The position numbers and the translations under genes were made by a program. From Volvox africanus (lineage: Eukaryota; Chlorophyta; Chlorophyceae; Chlamydomonadales; Volvocaceae): a stretch of 64,000 bases of DNA. Each line of letters begins with the position of its first letter. Position 1 is the first letter of the stretch. The stretch spans positions 620,001-684,000 of the forward strand of contig BSDZ01000005.1 in NCBI GenBank assembly GCA_030268105.1, read 5' to 3'. The notes beneath the pieces are model-generated. The model worked only from the letters and a program-made list of their open reading frames with translations. It ran no database searches and was not told the DNA's origin. This document shows, in pieces, positions 1-12,888 of this stretch.

Positions 1-297
1 GAGAGGCTGCAAAGGTAGGACTGTAGACAGGAAGGGTTTGGGTTTTAGTTAGGGCGAATTGGAAGTAACATGGTAGTCAACAGGGCATACAGCTATATGG
101 ATGCCACAGACATATGAGATATGAGTTTATGAGTTGTGTAACGATCATAAGTAACCAAGTTGCTCAGCGCCTGGCGCTGTCAGCTCTGCAGTTCAGCACC
201 TCGATTCCACTCCCATCCCTCGTCGCCAAGCAACTGCTGCACGACCGCAGCTCTGCCGGCGCCATGCATCGTTCATAACAAGCGCCACAAGCCTTAC

Positions 298-417
298 GCG
301 GCAGTTCAAAATCTCCCTAACGTAGTACTGCGAGATGTGCCTCTTCATTAAAGCGCACAACTCGCCAAAGCTTTGCAACCGCTTCAGCGACCGCAGCAAC
401 TGGTTGACTATGCCATC
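298..417 (-). CDS. Candidate internal exon of an unidentified gene
   Basis: A 120-nt open segment on the minus strand is bounded by a good acceptor (TTTTTCTGCAG just upstream) and a GTAAGG donor, and encodes exactly 40 residues in phase 0. The peptide is amphipathic and rich in Leu, Arg and Lys (it includes LLRSLKRLQSFGELC), which looks more like a helical segment of a real protein than random sequence. No family is recognised. It lies downstream of the PP2C stop codon and would belong to a separate minus-strand gene that continues out of the window. No partner exon was identified between 420 and 896. Confidence 0.3.
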
Positions 418-896
418 CTGCAGAAAAACGTCGTGTTCATCGGGTAGTGCCATACATAGTAAACGAATTTGCACTAGTGAGCCAAGGATGGCTCGGCTAC
501 AATGCGTGCCAGCGCAACCCGCCTGTCCTTTTTCGCTTCCAGCATACTAGCACAAAAACGCAAAAACAACTAACGCGACGCGCACACGCGCACAAGCGTC
601 TTCTTCTCATAAGGACACCGGCACACGGACTATCAACGCATCATAGCAGCAACTGTGCGCAGCTGCAAGACCCACCCGCAGGTAACTTATGCGCGTAGAA
701 TCCCGCAGCCGCCCACACAAACCCAGTAAGCGCAGGTAAATGCAGAGAGCTACGGGTGCTCAATTCCTAACTAGCTATGGCATGTCTTCTCGTGGGCGCG
801 AGAGAACACGGAGGCATAACTTGTAATCAGAAGCGGGAGCCGTCACCCCAATCCCAAGACGCATCGCACTAAGTCTTCAGCCCGGGGTGCTGATCA

Positions 897-3800
897 TTAA
901 CTTTTTGTATCACACCTCTGCTCCTCAGCCAAACCCTTGCACCCGCATTCGATTGCTGGTTGCTGTAGCAAAGGAAGCGCAGTGCTGGCACTGCTGGCGT
1001 TCTTGTCCGCTGCGTCCGCACACGTGGCGCCCGGTGCTGGCGCGGCGCCTGGTCGCTCGCTTCGCAGGTCAACTATCACCACCGTGACGTTGTCCTTGCT
1101 ACCCCGGTCGATAGCGGCCTTCGTCAGCACGGATGCCGCGATCCGAAGTGCCGCATTGCGGGAAGCACCCTTCTCCCGTGCACGCTTGATGCAGCGGATG
1201 CACAGGTTTGTGGCTTCCTGCACGGGATCCCGATGAGCACAGCGGCCCAAAGCAAAGACAACCACGGTCAAAAATAATGTAGCATCCGCGGTTGCGCATG
1301 CGCTGTGCTGGGTGGACAGAGCAGGGTACGTTGATGGTCATGTGCTTGCCATGGCAAGAGGCCGACAAAGCCGTGAGGCTGACTGGCTTCTAAAAGCTAA
1401 AAGACGGGCCGCGAGAGGGGAATTGAACCACTCAGCTACCTGCTGCAGCGCAAGCCTCGCATGTGCTCAAAACACACAAAGCAATAATGTAATTTACGGC
1501 CGCCAAACGGTTACCCTTGGCTTGGAAAGGTTGCTTCTATTTCAGGACAAAAGACATTTACACACGCAGCAAAGAAACGACAAAAGGCCCAACGGAACTT
1601 CAGTTCATGGATGCTTTCCTGGAAAAGCAGCAAAGCCAGTACCGACGGTTTAAGCCGCCAAATGTGTTACACATGTGCACTAACCTGGCAGCCTTCCGCT
1701 GAGGAAATCCCACCCCAGACGGGCGCAAAATCGATCAGCAAGGCTTAGCCCTGCTTAGTTACCAGGCTGCCTTTCCCCGAGCCTTGGTGACTCGATAGCG
1801 TATCGCCACGAGGCATGCGAGCGCGCAGGAAACAGGGTCTCACGCACCTGGTTTGCCATGACGTCCCAGAGACCGTCGCTGGCTAGCAGGAGGAAGTCGT
1901 CATCCTCCGTGCGACACCACACCGACACCTTGAGACACACAGACGGACAAACGGACAGAAACGCAACAGGACCAGGTATAGAGTTGAGGGAAATACACCG
2001 ACCAGGAAGACCCACGCCGGCTCGTCCATGGCAGGGACGGTTGCTTTCAGGGGCGAGTCCTGCTGGTGTGGCGGAACGCTCTGGAAGGCTTCTTGCCTGC
2101 AGTTTAACAACTGTCCTCCTCTACTTAACCCGCTATTCTACATAGGCTGGTTAACACCCTACACAGATATTCGAAGGATAACGGAACTTGGAGGACGGTA
2201 GGCTGCTGCTTCCGCACATGTGCTTGAGCCAAAAGGAAAGTGGCTCTTAAGCTGTGGCCGTGAGCGTTCCACGTGCGCCACACAAATACCCTCCCACATC
2301 ATAACGCTCGTGCATCGTATCTACAAACCTTGAAACCCCCTGCTATAACCCCCGACTCTTTACCTCGGGCTCTGGGATAATGTATGGACGCAGCCCATGG
2401 TCCCCGATTGCGCGTGACATCGCCAGTACGCCCATCACACGATGCCCGTTCCAGAAGAGCACCTGGCCTCCAGCCTTCTCCACGCGTTCCTGAAGAAATA
2501 AAAAAAGGAGGGATTTCCCAGGGCATGGGTGGTTGGGCAACTATAAAACGATGCTTAGAGGAGGTAAGGCCAGGCTTGATATCATAGTTAGGGAACAAGC
2601 AGGACAAAGCGACACTTAGTTGCTGGGATTATGCAAGCAGCAGCAAGAACAGTAATCGGGCCAGGCCTAAGGCAGGGGCCGAAGCGCTTCCCTGCACACC
2701 GCTTCACATATGGCCCCCGTGCCACGGTACCGCCTTCCCGCTCATAGCCGGCCGCTCACCGCTTCATCTTCCCGCTCAGGTTTATGGTCATCGGTGAGCT
2801 GGATGGCCTTCCCTGCTCGGCAGAGCACCGCACGAGAGTCCCCTGCATGCGGTAAAATGCGGCGGAGCGAAGAAGAAGGCGGAGGGAAACACATGAATGC
2901 AATCAGACATACATCAGGACAAACCCATGTGCAATGCGCATCTACTCGGGACGGTAGGACGGCACAAGCAGTTCGACGGAATGTTCGTGCGTTAGCTCAT
3001 ACAAGCACGCACGGCAGCCATCCAGCTCCTATGAACCCAGTGGCCAATCAAGACACAAGCAATTTAAAATATTGAGAATATCCATGTGTTGCGACGGGTA
3101 AGCTTCTCAGCAACAGAAAAACGCGAAGCTCCGCGAGGTCGGGGAGCTTGGGGAGTAGCCGCCACAACACCGACGCGTTCGCGCACACAGCCTGGCGTCG
3201 AGTCACAGGCACCACCAACACGGGGATGGCAACAACAAGTGAGAAACACACCGCGGCGACGTGCGGTGTCTTTGCTTGCTGACAGAGAGGACGGATCTAG
3301 TTTCCCACGGAGTCGTTCGGTCCAAACCCCATCCATAACCCTTACCGGCAACGTGACACCATCCATCCATATCAGCCAGGAGGTGATATCAAAACGCGCC
3401 CCAACATGTGAATCTGAAAGCGTTACCAATAAGACCAAAGATGCGCTTAAGCGGAGTTCCGGACCCCTAATTGCTATCAATCAGTTAACCTTAACCGTCA
3501 TCCAAAATGGACATCCTTGCGGAAATACACCGCCATGCAACAGCCCATCCCAGCTGCCCACGACGCGCCTAAGGGTGATATCCAACTTCGTTTTACTAGG
3601 AGGAAATGAATATGTACCGAGCCACAACATGCGCCTCCGCCGTCGCCGACACTTGGGACACGCCGTCACGCGACGATGCAGTCCGGATGCAGCAATCTCG
3701 CGGGTCCCATCAAGCTTACCGCAATTGGCCAGCCACACTTTGCGCGTGCCGACCAGGGCGACTAACGCCGTGCTACCAACCATAGCGGCACACCCGTCGT

Positions 3801-5259
3801 TGGCGAATTCCGCATCCGTCTTCACAAAGGCCTCCTTCAGCGCTTCCTCCACCAGACACGTCACACTTACGCCGTCGGACCGATCGCTTCCGGAACTGCC
3901 GCTACTGTCGTTATCAAACATGGCGTCATTTTCTGGTAGCGGGTAAAGCACATGTTCATGTTCATGTCCACAGCCGTTGCTGCAGTCGCTGTCTACGCTA
4001 GCCTTTGCAAGGGAAAGCCGGGACTTTTCTTGCGGCTGCCTGCACGTTTGCGATGACGGCAACGAGGCGGACAGCTGTGGCGGCGGTGCCGCCATCGCCG
4101 GTGCCGGATCCTGTCCGCCCAGGCTGAGGCAGGCGAACTTTGTCACCGACTGCATTAGCGAGCTGCTAATGGACCAATCTACCTGACTAATGTCGGTCTC
4201 CGGAGCCTGCAATAGCTGGTTTCCGTCGGCAATCGCGATCCCGCATGCGGTGGCTATTGACTGGGACAGGTGATGATGCAATCGTTTAGCGCAGTGCTCC
4301 GCGGCTTGGCAACCACCATGGCCATCGTAAACGCCAAAGAAGTGTAACGTGTCGCTACTGCTGGCTGTATCAGAGCTCGTGCCGTACGAGTTGACGCTCT
4401 GGTCTACCTCAGCCGGACCCTGGCCAGCTACGCCGCCGGCAGGGGATAGGGGTGCACTGCTCGTGGGCGTTTCTTGCTGGTCAGCATTCTCCAGCTGCAC
4501 TGCGATTCGAAGGGGCAACTTGTTCTGCTGCGGCTCGTCCGCAGTGGGGGACAGGGGTATGTCGCAGAAATTCGGCTGCACGGCGTACATGTCCTCCATC
4601 TTGTTGCGCTTTCCACAGACTGCTTTGATGCCATGCGCGGGGCAGCTGCCTGTAATGCCGAGACAGGCGGAAGACTGACGTTGGAAGACCAGCGGTTGGG
4701 GAACCGGCGGGTGGATTGCGCAGGAAGAGCCGCGCTGCACCGGGGTGCTGAGCGTGCCATTCAAACGCGGACCCGCCGCACCTGATGGCGTTGTAACGGA
4801 TGCTTCCTCAGAGCTGCTCGTATGAATAACTGTGTCCTGGTTCCTGAAAACCGAGCCCGGTGAACAGGGAAGCTCTTGCGCTCGTTGAAATGCTGAAACA
4901 AAATCCTTGGTAACTGCTGCAGATACAAAAGGAGTCGATGGCGTTGAGGCACTGGTGGTCCTATCCGTTGCGCATGCGAAACAAACAGTAGTCTCGCTAG
5001 TGAGGGGCTCGTGTTCTCCGCACGGGAACTTGCGGCGTGAAGACAGTAGCTGCACCTCGCCTTCAGTAGTGGATGCAAGGCCTGATGGGTCTGGGCGGCC
5101 GTCCGGAAGTGCGAGAGAAAGTACGTTAAGCACCCCGTGAGTCACTAAGCATAACCGTTTGTCTCAAACCACAGCCCTGGTAGCAGAGCCTTGCTTACCC
5201 AATGTCAAGGTCCGCTTCAAATGGAATCCGCAAGGTTCAGCCCCAACTTGAACACTCAT
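897..5259 (-). CDS. Group A protein phosphatase 2C (ABI1/HAB1-like), six exons
   Basis: Mn/Mg-dependent Ser/Thr phosphatase of the PPM/PP2C family. Reconstructed minus-strand exons are 5259-5199, about 5081-3720, 2842-2760, 2489-2364, 1928-1848 and 1217-897, all with GT-AG borders and consistent phase, giving about 677 residues. The ATG at 5259 has a near-ideal context (GCCACCATG). The second exon could instead begin at 5144. The first ~170 residues are low-complexity Ser/Thr/Pro-rich. The catalytic core then carries MEDMY, VYDGHGG, a variable acidic insert of roughly 150 residues, [49 protein letters not shown] and [13 protein letters not shown], so the metal-coordinating Asp residues are all present. 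The closest resemblance is to plant group A phosphatases of the ABA pathway, including a Trp in LFWNGHRV at the position of the receptor-contacting Trp of ABI1/HAB1. The short C-terminal tail is Ala-rich. Family assignment is firm; a role in ABA-like signalling is inference. Confidence 0.92.
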
Positions 5260-8200
5260 GGTGGCAAAGTTCCGTGGCCTTCACACTCAAACAGTCCTCC
5301 CGCTTAAATGCATGACAGTTATTCTATAACCTTCCTTGTGCCTGAGGTCCAAAGGAAAGTGCCACTAGGCCGAATGGACAAAGGGGGCCGCGAACCAAAC
5401 TGAGGCAGCCCGGCAAAACACTTCAGTCGTCACCTGAAAGCTAAATATTATCTACAAACTTCAACCAAAATAAAGGCGCCGAGCATAGGCGTGGAAAGGT
5501 TATGCAAATAGAACCTAAGGGTAGCTGGTCTATGCACCTCGGGATAATGGGGTGGCGCTACAAAATCCAAGACATCGATACTTTTAAACTGCATGTGTTG
5601 AGAGGTCGAGTAGGTTGTGCTGCTACGTTTGGTACTTGGGGGAAACAATGTAAGGAGGTTGTATTGGGCCCTACGGATTCGGCCTCGCCGAGTGCAGCAA
5701 CTGCCATGAAGACAACGTGCGTAACTGCATATGTTCCTCCAAATATCCAGGGTGATATATTACACATGGGAGTGTTGGAAGTACCTGAAATCGGGCAGCG
5801 GATGCAATTATAAATGAATGCAAGTATCTCTATCTTTATAAAAATTCAAATGGCTTGTTGACAATAGAATCTTATATGATTCTCTTAAAACCCACGTCAT
5901 TATACACTTTGCGGAAAGATAGCAAGTGTTCGTCGGATGAGACGAAGAGAAAGGAGAGAATGACGGAGTCAAGATATCAGAACGATCGGGGACTTTGGAA
6001 TCCTTCAAACGTCAAAGCTACATGGACAGCAAGAGCGGCCGCGTGTCTGCGCAGGATCAGCTAGAGCTGCAAGGGCTTGGATTAGCGTTTTTCATTCGAT
6101 GTATGAAGTCCATGATTGGTACAGCGACTGAGGCCAAGAAAGCTGCTGCGCCGAAGGCATTGGTGACGAAATACTTGTAGAAGGTCTGGCTCAGGGGGTC
6201 GCTCCCTACTTGGGGCCCAGAACCTGATCGTCCTCCGCTGCTCACGCCCCTTTTCAGGAGGTGTAGAGACGTTGCAAGTTGTAGTACGGTTGGGTGGGAC
6301 GGGTACGCGCCTGGTAAAACCGTGCAGTATACCCGGCTAAAGGTTAACCAGCGGAGGCCTCCAGACACAAAAGCCTCCAGACACAAAATCGCTATCTAAT
6401 CTTCTTCCATGTTACCATATTTGCAAGTGTAACGAAGGGTGCCAAGGGTGGTGACTAAACTGTACCATGAGCTTCCTTTGAAATTCCAGGGCAGTGCTTG
6501 AGGAGGATGGGATTTCTGACTCTCATTCATGCTCGCATCCATATAGGTCTCAAGCTTAGCGGATCTACGTGTGGGGAGCTGGCGGCTGCCGAGCCGGAGG
6601 AACCAGGAGTGTCACAAGGCGGGGATGATGCGTCCAATTTCATCTCCTGAAGCTCCACAGGTGCAGCTCCGAAGAGCTAGAACTCTTAATTAGAGTCGCA
6701 CGGCTTTCTTAACTTTCTTCGAATACACCATCACCGTTTGGCCTCCGTTCGGCTCTCACGTGAATTACACGAAGGCTTTGGCACATCCCTCCAGGATAAG
6801 GGCAGTTACCATGGTACCCTGGAAAATGCCTGGGTATTAAAAACTGAGATAGAGAGGGTGGCGCAGCATTCCAAGCTCCAAGCTATTGTTGACGGTGTTC
6901 GCCCGTTTGTAGACGTCCAACCAAGCCCGTAACTTCCCAGAAAGATTAGTGATCCTTGGGCCGGTTGCGACCTGCTGTCTCATCGCTGCCCGTTCACCAC
7001 CAGACTCTGCACCATGTCGGACGAGGCGATGCTGGAGCGTATCTTCAACACTCCCAAACGCCTTCATTGATACAGGTGTGTTCGTATGTACAATGGAAAG
7101 CATGGGCAGTGTGCAATGTTAACGAATGAGGGACGATGATCCCAGACGCTGAAATCTAGCAATGATTCTGGCTCTACCGTATTGTTGGGGCTCAAGGGAA
7201 CGCAGTGACGACGTGCTTTGGTCGGTATCGTTGACCACCGTGAAACCGGATCTGATCCAGTCGATTGAGAAATGTAGTTGATTCGACACGTCCTGGCTTT
7301 TAAGGATGCTTAGGGGTTTAGGAGGTGGTTTTGCGTCACTGCCAGTTGGCGCCGGTGTATGAACAAGTAGTCATGCAGATCCTTAGGCATGTATTGTGTG
7401 CCGTAATCGCCCCAATGCCAGGTGAGTAACAAGCAATAACCTCTTCGATAACCTGAAAGCTGACATCATCCGGGGTAGGCTCTATGGACATTACTCTGAC
7501 CTCTTCTCTATATGTGCGACACAGTTGTTAAGGCATGGTCATCATGCAGACCGGGGTATGGCATATCAAATATGGAAGTGTGCGTGTGGTTGGTGTGGGT
7601 GTGCTTCGAATAGCGGGTCTCCAGCAGCTGATCTCCGGGAATGCCGTCCTCGGTTGTGACCCGTCTGGGGAGTGCGAGGAACCACCTCAAGGCAATAGTA
7701 GCGGCATATGGGGATGCATAATGTCAGTATGATGAGCGGATGCGTGAGTTATGCTGTATCTTGTAAGCGCCGTTTCCCATGTTCAGTATCTTAAAATGGT
7801 GGCGGGGCATCACTCGGTTACGCTTGCAGCAGTTCCGAAACATATGTCTGTGACACTTGACACTGCATGAAGTACTTACTTTGACAGCTGGTTATCGTCG
7901 TGCACAGCTCCCCTCTTCCCCCCCAACATCGGCATAGGCCCTCTCTCGGCATAGGCCGTTCCAGTCTCTGATGAGTCTGGAAAGATGCGGCTTATTTTTA
8001 TTGGGGTTGAATGAAACGGCAGCACCAGGAGTGTCCAGCTGAGTAAGCGCCCACTGACCCTCACGTGAAGCTGCGCATACACTGGTTTGTAGGCGCTGTA
8101 GTAGTTGAGAGCTGCAAAGGCCTCTCGAGATGCTGACAGGGTGCTTCTGCACCTTGATATTGTGCTGGTGTGTGGGCCGTACATGTACAACTACTACAGG

Positions 8201-9029
8201 TGCGCTACCACGTCTGACGGGACCCACATTACTGTGGACGGGAACCATATCATGACACCATTAGATGTTGCTGCTTCTTATTACATCTGCTCTGCACCAA
8301 CAATATCCGCATATAAGATGCACTCACCCAGGAGAGCACGCTTCCTTGTTCTCACTGCGCATTTGCATCACAATCCCATGCCCATCCTACTTAGATGTTC
8401 TTCCTCCATTATGAGTTCACGATGGAAACACCCTGAGGTGCTGTGAGAGGCACCGTGCATAGCAGGTTCACCATACTACATACTGGTAGCAATAAAGCAT
8501 ATCGCAAACATAAGTGTATGCGTATATTTTCTATATTATCCCAGCAGCAATCAGGTATGGTCCAGCGGGCCGACACCTAGCCTTACTCTGGCACTGCTGT
8601 ATGTCGGCAATGTTTTTTGTGGTGAGAGGCAGGTGCCAGACATGCAGTGGAGTGAGCTGCACTGGGCATTGCCTCAGAGCCACCAGCATGATGCCAACAG
8701 TAGCAGATTCTACCTCCCCTAACGTTGGTCCACGGCATTTTCATATGAAGCTTGTTGCTACTTCCGGATGACCCTGCCTTGTGCTGTGAAAATGCAACTG
8801 ATTGGGAGAGGGCATTCGTCTGACCAGTAGTCGACCCCAGCACCCCCCTCTGGAGTATTACTGTTGTATCCCTCTTTGCTGCTCATGCACTTATCAGCAC
8901 GTCTAAATGTTAAGTGCCAAGTGTCAATGTGCTTGCAAACTAAGCCAAACCAATCCGAAGCAAAGAATTCAGGAACAAAAAGTTTACAACAAAATATGAG
9001 ATGCAATCCGTTAGGCTATCAGAACTGAC
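5260..9029. other. Gene-poor stretch, nothing convincing
   Basis: Both strands were read. Frames are short and broken, without recognisable domains. The only piece worth noting is listed separately at 6057-6300. The first few hundred bases must hold the PP2C promoter and 5' UTR, but no core element could be recognised. The 7.1-7.5 kb part is compositionally similar to decayed retroelement DNA elsewhere in the window, with no alignable motif. Confidence 0.5.
6057..6300 (-). CDS. Candidate terminal exon with one hydrophobic segment
   Basis: The minus-strand frame ending in TAG at 6057 encodes a stretch with a plausible single membrane helix (YFVTNAFGAAAFLASVAVPI) followed by a short basic tail ending in a Ser run. 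The hydrophobic, codon-like pattern is unusual for this otherwise shapeless region, and the layout resembles the C-terminus of a small membrane protein. No ATG, acceptor or partner exon could be fixed and no family is recognised, so this may be fortuitous. Confidence 0.2.
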
Positions 9030-9567
9030 TCCAAGCAATCATCATCTAACTGGCTGTCAATGCTCAGGCTTAAGGCTTGGCTCGGGCCAAACCTAGCGAA
9101 AAATAGTTCAACATGGGTATTATTGAAAATTATCTGATTAGACCTTGGTAAAAGCTTATGCTATTTGGCCGTCCTCGCACGTATTATACCCATGATATTG
9201 ATACCCGGTTCATATCACATCAGATTCTCGATCCACAAGTGTAATAAACCTAGCAGATGATATGTATCACAAATATTTGCATGCAGTATATTATCATTTT
9301 CAAGCCTTCCCGGCATTTATGCAATGTGAATGGCCGAATATCTATATTTGGTTGTAGCTTAACCGCGGTACATATGTCGGCTCAATCCGCACATCTGCAC
9401 ATTCATTACTTGGCGCGTTATGGATACAGCTTGCAACACAACGCAAAGAATCCCAATTACATGGATTCCTCAATGCATAACTAAATAAATATATACATAT
9501 ATACTTATTGGTCACAATTCATTAATTTCGCTCACTAATCGTCTTGTTGATTCTCATCGACCAACAC
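9030..9567 (-). repeat. Degenerate 3' LTR of element C
   Basis: This block is a diverged relative of the LTR of element B. Shared landmarks in order include CAAGCAATCATCA, GGCCGTCCTCGCA, CACATCAG, CCGGCATT and the GGATA/CCGAATATC block. It directly precedes sequence matching the polypurine tract and pol terminus of the same family. The outer edge near 9030 is approximate. It marks the downstream end of the oldest recognisable element on the minus strand. Confidence 0.6.
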
Positions 9568-10162
9568 GTGGAGGATAATCCCCTCCCGTTTGCAGTGTCC
9601 TCACTGCATCACGCAGCATCGACGGCAGGGATCATTCAAGTTGAGTGGCACGCAAACAAACCTTTTCCAGAATGGGTTTCATATCCGGCGAGAAATTGGG
9701 TGCCAGTTCCCAAGAGTTATGCTCACTAGAATACCCAGTTCATTTAACCAAGTACTCATGTACCATGCGCTTGCGTCTGTGCCTACCCACCCGATGACTG
9801 CAATAGTCAAGCACACACTCCACATCATACACCTTCTGCTTTCCTGCGATCCAGGTCTCAGGACCCGGTTCTATTGCTGCAGGGATGTTAGTGGTATCAG
9901 CAACGGGTTCAGTGCCACGATAGGGGCAGATCAGTGAAACATAGAATGTGGGGTGGATATCCATGTCAGTGGGCAAAGCAAGCTCGACAGCCGCATTCCC
10001 AACCGTGTGCACAACGGGGTATGGTCCAATTCAGCAGGGTAAAAGCTTTCAGGATTCTTCAGCAAAGGAGCATAGGTTTTTACTGCTCAGCAAAGCCATC
10101 TGCCCTCCCAAGAAAGTCACATCCCGTTTGGACTTGTTGTAGTAGTCTGTTGTCCGTTGCTG
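9568..10162 (-). pseudogene. Element C pol 3' end: integrase tail and chromodomain, decayed
   Basis: The minus-strand reading resembles the last ~200 residues of element B Pol. It has the integrase C-terminal GPY-like region (HPTFYVSLICPYRGTEP) and a chromodomain start (YDVECVLDY, HEYLVK), then frame breaks before the EHNSWEP motif near 9720-9680. The coding sequence is interrupted exactly at 10162 by element A and resumes at 23514 on the far side, with TGCTG duplicated. Many substitutions and frameshifts show that this copy is dead. Confidence 0.8.
10158..10162. repeat. Target-site duplication of element A, 3' side
   Basis: TGCTG lies directly outside the 3' LTR and is repeated at 23509-23513 outside the 5' LTR. 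Removing element A and one copy restores continuity of the older element C integrase coding region. Confidence 0.9.
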
Positions 10163-10516
10163 TGTAGCAGCCCCCTTCAGTATGCTACTAGATTTGTGCG
10201 GAAGCGTAGCTTTTGTAGATTTAGAGATAGCTCGCAAGTAAGTTAGCGTCGCGAAATTGTACATCTATTGGGAATAATTGGTGACAGTGGAGTCTTGAAC
10301 TCCGAACAATTAGTAGCGTAATACTAAAACGTCAGGCCTTAGCTCTTCACCAGGGTGACTTTAATATTGGCTCACCTAGCCAAGATGTACGGCAATCTTC
10401 TTTGCCAATCGCGAAGTTTACTCGTAGTTAGTTTTCGGTTAGGCATCATGCTTATTGCATGATTGCCTACCGCTTTACCTGGGCCTATTTCTCTAAGGTA
10501 AATGTAGTTTCCTACA
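10163..10516 (-). repeat. 3' LTR of element A (354 bp)
   Basis: It begins TGTAGCAGCC and ends TTTCCTACA on the plus strand, i.e. TG...CA termini. It matches 23155-23508 along its whole length with about five substitutions and no gaps seen. Confidence 0.93.
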
Positions 10517-10533
10517 TTCCCCCCCTTCTGAAG
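10517..10533 (-). other. Polypurine tract of element A
   Basis: On the minus strand a purine run (AGAAGGGGGGGAA) lies directly against the 3' LTR, the usual plus-strand priming site of LTR retrotransposons. Confidence 0.75.
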
Positions 10534-10551
10534 CGAAACGTCCTGGGAGCG

Positions 10552-11052
10552 TCACCGTCTCCTCTTGGATGAGGTTCCTTTCTCAGTGGGTCTCGGCCCT
10601 TTGGCTTTGAGTCTTCGCTCATATTCCTTGATGGCTTCCACCAGAGGATCTGATTCTTTCAGTGATGCCTCGGTTTCATATGTATTGTGAGTGGAATCAT
10701 ATCCTTCCCACTTGATAAGGTACTCTCGACGAGTTTTACCTCTGCCCCCACGGATTGAGACATCCCGATGATCTACAATGGCTTCAACCATGTAGAATGG
10801 TTCACCCTCAATAACGAGTGGTGAGGGTGGTTGTCGCTGAGCGTCCTCCTTGAATGCTTTCAGGAGTGACACATGAAAGACCGGGTGTAGGCGAGATTCA
10901 GCTGGTAAGCCAAGTTTTACCGCTGTTTCACCGATATTAGCGACAACTCTATATGGGCCGATGAATTTTGGCATCAGCTTCTTAGTTCCAGGTTTTTTAA
11001 GGTTAATATTCTTGGTACTTAACAGCACTTTTTGCCCAACCTCATAACGCAC
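10552..11052 (-). pseudogene. Element A Pol C-terminus: GPY region and chromodomain
   Basis: The open frame encodes the end of integrase with the GPY/F motif (PKFIGPYRVV) and HPVFHVSLLKAF, then a chromodomain (YMVEAIVDH, REYLIKWEGYDSTHNTYE). Chromodomains at the end of integrase define chromoviruses and can target insertion to marked chromatin by binding modified histone tails. The Trp of the usual N-T-W-E motif is Tyr here. The basic tail ends in KRRR. It is separated from the main Pol frame by a frame-disrupting gap at 11053-11127, so it is a broken part of one polyprotein. Confidence 0.85.
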
Positions 11053-11127
11053 GGGGCGCCGAGAAGAGTCAGCATCCTGTTTTTGTCTAGATTGCGCAGC
11101 CTGGAGACAAGTTTTAGCGAGTTGTAA

Positions 11128-12888
11128 TCACTTGCGTATGATGGTGGAGTACTCATCAGCAGCTGGCACTTTCGAGGGTATATGCAGGTCAACCGGCACA
11201 CGCGGTTGCTGGACACCATTAAGCAAAAATGGTGTCATACCTGTCGAACGTTGTTTGGAGTTATTGATAGCAAACTCAATCAACGGTAAGTGATCATCCC
11301 AATCATCCTGATTAGGGGAGATATAGCGCCGTAATGTCTCTTCCAGTAAGCGGTTCATTCGCTCTGTTTGTCCATCTGTTTGTGGATGGAAGGCTGTGCT
11401 CATATGGAGGTGGGTGCCCAATAGGCGAAATATTTCCTTCCAGAAATTGCTTGTAAAACGTGGGTCCCGGTCAGAGATAATGTTCTTTGGAAGGCCGTGC
11501 TGCCGGAATACAGTGGCTACAAAAAGGCGAGCCAACTCTTCCGCTCCTGCGGTCGTGTGGGTGGGAGCAAAGTGCGTCATTTTGCTCAGCCGGTCCACAA
11601 ACACTACGATCGCATCATGCCCATTGCGAGTTGTTGGTAGCTGGGTTATCAAATCCATTGATATGCTCTCCCACACGGAAGAAGGTATGGGGAGCGGCTG
11701 CAGCAAACCACCCGGCTTAGTGTTGGTTGGTTTGTTATGCTGACATTGAGGACAAGACTTGACGTAGGCCTTCACGTCAGTATCTAGTCCAGGCCACCAG
11801 TACGTTTGTGCGATCGCTTGTTTGGTGCGGTCAATGCCGCGGTGGCCAGCGCATGGGGTATCATGATACTCTTTCATGATGACCCGTTGTAAGTCAGCTT
11901 GATTAGGGATGTAAATCTGGGACCTATGGTACCAGAAGTTACCCTTCTTTTTGAGCCGCAGCTTTGCTACCTTAGTTTTCGTGAGATTGGGATCACCGTC
12001 ATACCCGCGGATGATTCGGTGTCCTAAGTCGCTGTCAATCAGCGCGGCAGAAAGCAAGTTGAGCACCACATCGTGGACCCGACTGATAGGGTCAGCTACG
12101 TTCACCCGACCAGGGCGATACTCCCATTTAAATGTGTATGTGAATCGCTCCATCCAACGAGCTTGGCGGCGGGATAGCTTATCCACGCTTTTCTGTTCTT
12201 GGAGGTATACCAGTGGTTGGTGATCCGTGATCAACGTTACATCACTGGCGCCTTCAAGGTAACAACGCCACTCTTCCAGGGCTAAGACAGTGCCGAGGCA
12301 CTCTTGGTCTGTTGTCGAGTAGTTGTACTCTGCCTTATTGAATTTAGAACTGGTATAGGCGACAGGGTGGTCATCCTGCAAGAGGACGGCTCCTGTGCCA
12401 TGTATTGAGGCATCAGACCAAACCGTGAAAGGTTTATCAAGCTCGGGGAGTTTAAGTACTGGTGCATTTGTCAAGGCATGCTTCACACCCTGGAAGGCTG
12501 CCTCGCAGGCTTCGGTCCAGTGGAAGGGCACTTTCTCACTGGTAAGGGTTGTGAGGGGGGCCACAAGGGAGGAATAACCCTGAATAAACCTCCTGAAATA
12601 ATTGGCTAAGCCAAGGAACGCCCGCAGTCGCTTAATATCCGTGGGGACAGGCCAGTCTTTAATGGCTGTTACTTTGCAGTCGTCCACCTTTAAGCCTTCT
12701 TGGCTTACTTTGTGGCCAAGGAACTGACACTTTGACAATTTTGCCTTGTATTGGTGCTTTCGGAGCAAGGACAGTACCAAACGGAGGTGCTGTTCATGCT
12801 CGGCCGGGGTCTTACTAAAGACCAGTATATCGTCCAAGTACACTAGCACAAATTTGCCAATGTAGTCAGTGAAGACACGATTCATCAC
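11128..12888 (-). pseudogene. Element A Pol: RT C-terminal half, RNase H, integrase
   Basis: In order this holds the RT catalytic box YLDDILVFSKT, RNase H (VWSDASIHGTGAVLLQ, TDQECLGTVLALEEWR, LITDHQPL), the HHCC integrase zinc domain (CAGHRGIDRTK, SCPQCQHNK) and the integrase D-D-E core ([34 protein letters not shown]). The frame is interrupted relative to the upstream RT half: near 12920 one base appears lost in the conserved [11 protein letters not shown] region, so translation would terminate shortly after. Sequence motifs are otherwise intact, indicating recent inactivation. Confidence 0.9.

Noticed and set aside
1383..1445. Possible tRNA-like motif (GGGAATTGAACC) near 1418
   Set aside because: No cloverleaf could be drawn around it and it lies in an intron of the PP2C gene.
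3086..3946. Long open frame (286 codons) on the plus strand opposite the PP2C gene
   Set aside because: It is antisense to the conserved PP2C exon and its intron, has no domain, and its peptide is basic low-complexity typical of an antisense shadow.
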